Shown one piece after another: positions 6,222-9,381 of a stretch of DNA of 9,381 nt (the first letter of the stretch is position 1; each line of letters starts with the position of its first letter). This DNA comes from Candidatus Treponema faecavium. Lineage in GTDB: Bacteria; Spirochaetota; Spirochaetia; Treponematales; Treponemataceae. The notes beneath the pieces are model-generated. The model was not told the origin of the DNA, made no database searches, and saw only the letters and a list, made by a program, of their open reading frames with translations. Location: positions 1 through 9,381 of the forward strand of contig DXHG01000162.1 of assembly GCA_019113455.1 (NCBI GenBank). Reading direction: 5' to 3'. The position numbers were made by a program, and so were the translations under genes.

Positions 6222-9200
6222 TACACAAGGATACTGATGCCTCGGCGTTTGCGGCTTGCGCTCAAGCCGATGAGTCCGGCGGCGTATTAAGCCGAGATTT
6301 GAGTGCCGAACAGAAAGCGGCGGTATATGCGGAAACGAATACGGTTGTTGCCGCAGGCGCCGGTTCCGGAAAGACAACTGTATTGGCGGAGCGGTTTGCG
6401 TATCTGGTAACGCACGGAACGCCGGAACACCGCAACGGCATTAAAGCGGAGCGCATACTGACGCTTACGTTTACGAAAAAAGCGGCGGCTGAAATGCATG
6501 AGCGCATTTACCGTACGCTGCACAAGCTGACTGAAAGTGCTGACCCGCAGGTGAGCAGCCGCGCACAGGAAGCGGTTAAATCGTTTGGTTCCGTGCATAT
6601 CCAGACGCTTGATTCATACTGCAGCTCAGTGGTGCGTCAGGGCGCGTACCGATACGGCATACGGCCTGACTTTGCAGTCGATGCACAGTCAGGCGGCGCG
6701 GAAGAGACAGCCGCCCAGATGGCGCTTGAATTCTTTATGGAACATCGGCACGAACCTGCACTGCAGCAGTTCCTTGCATCGGCTGCTCCCGAAACGGCCG
6801 CCGGCAGTCTGTTGGCGGAACCGCTGCTTATGTACAGTTCGCTTGATAAGCCGCTGCAGTTTGCAGGCGATCTTGCCCGTCAGGCGGAGCGGGTGCGCTT
6901 GGATTGGCCGTCATATATCGGAGACTTCTTTGCCTGTATTAAAGAAATACAGAAACATATGGAGGACGACGATATGACAGAAAAGCTGCAAAAAGATCTG
7001 GACGCCTTTTTTGCGCGCTGGCCGTCTGCTATAAGCGAAGACCTGATTGCCGGAGCCGCGTTTAGCGAGTATCTGTCGCTGACAGAGGCCGCCGCTTCCG
7101 GAAAGAAGACAGCGGCGGCGCAGAGCGTGTTTGCCGATCGGCTTCGCGTATGGATTGCGGCCGCCGCGAGCCTTCCTTCCACGCGGGTAAAAAAAAGCGC
7201 TGTCTGTGAGCCGCTGCGGCAGGCAAAAGAGGTGCTTGAACAGATTACGGTGCTTGCCGCTTTTATTCTCCAGTACGGACTGCTTTTTGATACGGCGCTG
7301 CTTATGGAAGAGTTTCAGCGCGTGTTCCTGCAGTGGAAGCGCGCGTCCGGGTCGCTCTCGTTTCAGGATGTGGCGCGCCTTGCCGTTGTAATTCTCACTG
7401 AACAGAAAGACATTCGCCAGAATGAGAAGTGCTCGTTTGACGCCATCATGATCGACGAGTTTCAGGACAACAACAGCCTGCAGAAGGATCTGCTGTACCT
7501 GCTCGCCGAACGTAGGGATCTTAGCGGCAGCGGCATACCGCGCGCAAGCGATATAGAAGCGGGCAAACTCTTTTTTGTCGGAGACGAAAAGCAGTCGATA
7601 TACCGGTTCCGTGGCGCTGATGTGTCGGTGTTCCGCGCGCTGCAAAATGAGCTTTCAAGCGGCGAACCGTTGTGCCTGCGCACAAACTACCGTTCGCAGG
7701 CCGCGCTTATCCGCGCGTGCAACGTGCTGTTTGCCGGCTGCAGCGGCAGTGCGGAGCGCAAAGACGCGTGTTCTGTGCCCGCAAGTATTTTTCTGCGTGC
7801 CGCGCCGCAGTATCTGCCCGCATATGAGGCGCGCCCTGAGCCGGCGTTGATTCCCGCCGAAAAAGAAGCTGACGCGGCGGCGCGGACGCATGTCTGCCTG
7901 TATTTTTCAAAACGGGGCAAAGGCACAGCGGATGTGGCTGACAGTGAACATACTGAAAGCGTTGGCGGATCAGCGGAGGAGCTTTCGCCTAAAGAAGCGG
8001 AAGCGGTGTACACGGTGCGCCGTATCCGGGAACTTATTGCGGAAGGCTCATATGCGCCCGGCGATATAGCGATACTGCTTGGCAGAAAAACAAATCAGCA
8101 CCTGTACGAGAAATATCTTCGCATGGCAGGTATTGCATATCAGACTGAGAATATCTCAAGTTTTTTTTCGGATGCGCCGGTAAACGATATGCTGCATATG
8201 CTCCGGCTGCTCGCGTATCCTGCCGATGTGCTGTCGTACGGCGCGGTGCTCAGTTCGCCGTTTGCGGAGCTTTCGTTTGCAGGCGCGATGACGTGTCTGC
8301 AATACGCCATGACCGCGCCGGATCCGGCAGATGCGTGCAGACCTGTGCCGTTTGATGAGGGCGCTGAGGCACTTTTATCAGATGGGGATGCGGAACGCTA
8401 TTGCAGGGGCAGAGCGGTATATCGGTCGCTTTTGGAACGGGCGCAGACGGGTTCCCTTACGCTCCTTGTTTCGGCGCTCTGGTATGAGACCGGCTACCGC
8501 TATGAGACGATGTGGTCTGATACCGTTTGCGTATATCAGGAATTATACGACTACGTGTACGAGCTTGCCCGTCTTGCCGATGAAGATGGACAGACGCTCG
8601 CGTGGTTTGCGGATACGCTGTACCGAATCAGGGACGGAGACGACAAGCTTGATGAGCTTTCGGTTCCGCTTAAACGGAAGTCGGCGGTAACGATTATCAC
8701 GATACATAAAAGCAAAGGCCTGCAGTATCCGGTTGTTTTCGTGTGCGACGCCGGTTCAAAATCGCGCGGCCGCGAGCGGCAGTCGTACGCGGTGCAGACA
8801 AAGGAATTCGGCGTCTGTATTCAGCCTCCGAAGCTGTCAGATCCGTGGGCGAAAAAAGGCGCGGGTGCATACTTTATACAGAAAGAACAGGCTGAACAAA
8901 AAGCGATGGATATTGCCGAACGCCGTCGAAGGCTCTATGTCGCCCTTACGCGGGCGGAGCAGGAGCTGTATGTAACTGCCTGCATCAACGCCGAAGATGA
9001 TCTGAAAAAAACAGCAGAAACGCTTGCCGCGTTGTACGTGGAAAAACAGAAGGAAAAACAGCAGAAAAAGGATGCAGAGACAGGACTTGCCTTGATTCCT
9101 GTGTACGGACCGTATTCACAGGCAGAAACGGTTCTGCATTCAGGCGCGGACATAGATTTTATGCTGCCTGTGATCTGCGAGTGGAACAAAAGCGCGCAAT

Positions 9201-9381
9201 CGTACCCGCTTTTTACGCTTGAACGTATTCTGCCCTGCACGCGAAGCAAGATACCGGTGCTCCTGGGCGAAAGACAGACGCGTTTTGCGGACAAACATGC
9301 GGCAAAACTGCGGTCAAAGCCGTTCTATGAACAGGTCTTCGGTATCGGTATGCAGGAAGCTGTCTCGAACAGATGTTCCCC
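6218..9381 (+). CDS. AddA-like UvrD/RecB-family helicase (3' end missing)
   Basis: The ATG overlaps the addB stop as ATGA, and the frame is open for about 1054 codons to the window edge, so the C-terminus is missing. The visible part is a superfamily 1A 3'-5' DNA helicase: a Q motif (LSAEQ), Walker A AAGAGSGKTT (45-54, Lys52), motif Ia LTFTKKAAAEM, Walker B MIDEFQD (Asp413, Glu414), motif III GDEKQSIYRFRGAD (455-468), motif IV LRTNYRS (487-493), motif V TIHKSKGLQYP (from 828) and motif VI RRLYVALTRAEQE (about 904-916). AddA proteins usually have about 1200 residues and end in a PD-(D/E)XK nuclease; that part lies beyond the window. About 30 weakly characteristic residues precede the Q motif. 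No frameshift is seen. Pairing with addB makes AddA more likely than a lone UvrD or PcrA. GGAGGG at 6199-6204 is rather far (13 nt) from the ATG, so translation probably relies on coupling. Confidence 0.88.
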   Translation, partial: MIHKDTDASAFAACAQADESGGVLSRDLSAEQKAAVYAETNTVVAAGAGSGKTTVLAERFAYLVTHGTPEHRNGIKAERILTLTFTKKAAAEMHERIYRTLHKLTESADPQVSSRAQEAVKSFGSVHIQTLDSYCSSVVRQGAYRYGIRPDFAVDAQSGGAEETAAQMALEFFMEHRHEPALQQFLASAAPETAAGSLLAEPLLMYSSLDKPLQFAGDLARQAERVRLDWPSYIGDFFACIKEIQKHMEDDDMTEKLQKDLDAFFARWPSAISEDLIAGAAFSEYLSLTEAAASGKKTAAAQSVFADRLRVWIAAAASLPSTRVKKSAVCEPLRQAKEVLEQITVLAAFILQYGLLFDTALLMEEFQRVFLQWKRASGSLSFQDVARLAVVILTEQKDIRQNEKCSFDAIMIDEFQDNNSLQKDLLYLLAERRDLSGSGIPRASDIEAGKLFFVGDEKQSIYRFRGADVSVFRALQNELSSGEPLCLRTNYRSQAALIRACNVLFAGCSGSAERKDACSVPASIFLRAAPQYLPAYEARPEPALIPAEKEADAAARTHVCLYFSKRGKGTADVADSEHTESVGGSAEELSPKEAEAVYTVRRIRELIAEGSYAPGDIAILLGRKTNQHLYEKYLRMAGIAYQTENISSFFSDAPVNDMLHMLRLLAYPADVLSYGAVLSSPFAELSFAGAMTCLQYAMTAPDPADACRPVPFDEGAEALLSDGDAERYCRGRAVYRSLLERAQTGSLTLLVSALWYETGYRYETMWSDTVCVYQELYDYVYELARLADEDGQTLAWFADTLYRIRDGDDKLDELSVPLKRKSAVTIITIHKSKGLQYPVVFVCDAGSKSRGRERQSYAVQTKEFGVCIQPPKLSDPWAKKGAGAYFIQKEQAEQKAMDIAERRRRLYVALTRAEQELYVTACINAEDDLKKTAETLAALYVEKQKEKQQKKDAETGLALIPVYGPYSQAETVLHSGADIDFMLPVICEWNKSAQSYPLFTLERILPCTRSKIPVLLGERQTRFADKHAAKLRSKPFYEQVFGIGMQEAVSNRCS

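Noticed and set aside
5751..6377. A 208-codon minus-strand open frame spanning the addB-addA junction
   Set aside because: It is antisense to the AddB nuclease motifs and the AddA Walker A region, is very Arg-rich and has no convincing ribosome binding site.
6911..7645. A 244-codon minus-strand open frame
   Set aside because: It is antisense to addA, where the Walker B and motif III regions are clearly coding on the plus strand; the translation resembles no known family.

Overview
The window looks like chromosomal DNA from a moderately GC-rich bacterium. The best guess is a Treponema-like spirochaete. That rests on the resemblance of the ComM N-terminus, the eukaryote-type isocitrate dehydrogenase and the divergent AddAB pair to spirochaetal proteins as I remember them, so it is tentative. 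No insertion sequence, phage gene or CRISPR array is visible. Four protein genes and one tRNA fill almost all of the sequence.

Layout: bases 1-237 have no confidently assigned gene. They hold a possible 3' end of an upstream plus-strand gene, degenerate repeats and a weak terminator-like hairpin that overlaps the next promoter. A tRNA-Leu(CAA) gene follows (245-327) with its own sigma70-type promoter and a strong intrinsic terminator. On the minus strand lie comM/yifB (382-1923, AAA+ Mg-chelatase-like protein) and, upstream of it in transcription order, icd (1998-3215, NADP-type isocitrate dehydrogenase). The two are 74 bp apart and probably co-transcribed from a good promoter at 3243-3271. 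A compact divergent control region (3216-3413) separates icd from a plus-strand operon. In that operon an AddB-like Fe-S nuclease subunit (3414-6221, possibly starting at 3390) overlaps by 4 bases an AddA-like UvrD-family helicase (6218 to the right edge, incomplete).

Function: the addB-addA pair should encode an AddAB-type helicase-nuclease that resects DNA double-strand ends for RecA. ComM-family proteins act on branched DNA during recombination and transformation, so two of the three transcription units concern recombination. icd is a metabolic gene between them, supplying 2-oxoglutarate and NADPH.

The most interesting points are the start of addB, where a near-perfect ribosome binding site sits 7 nt before an in-frame ATC and about 30 nt before the first conventional start codon; a 10-bp-arm inverted repeat over the addB promoter; and an A9 run in addB just before the codons for its Fe-S cysteines. 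I found no convincing wholly new system.
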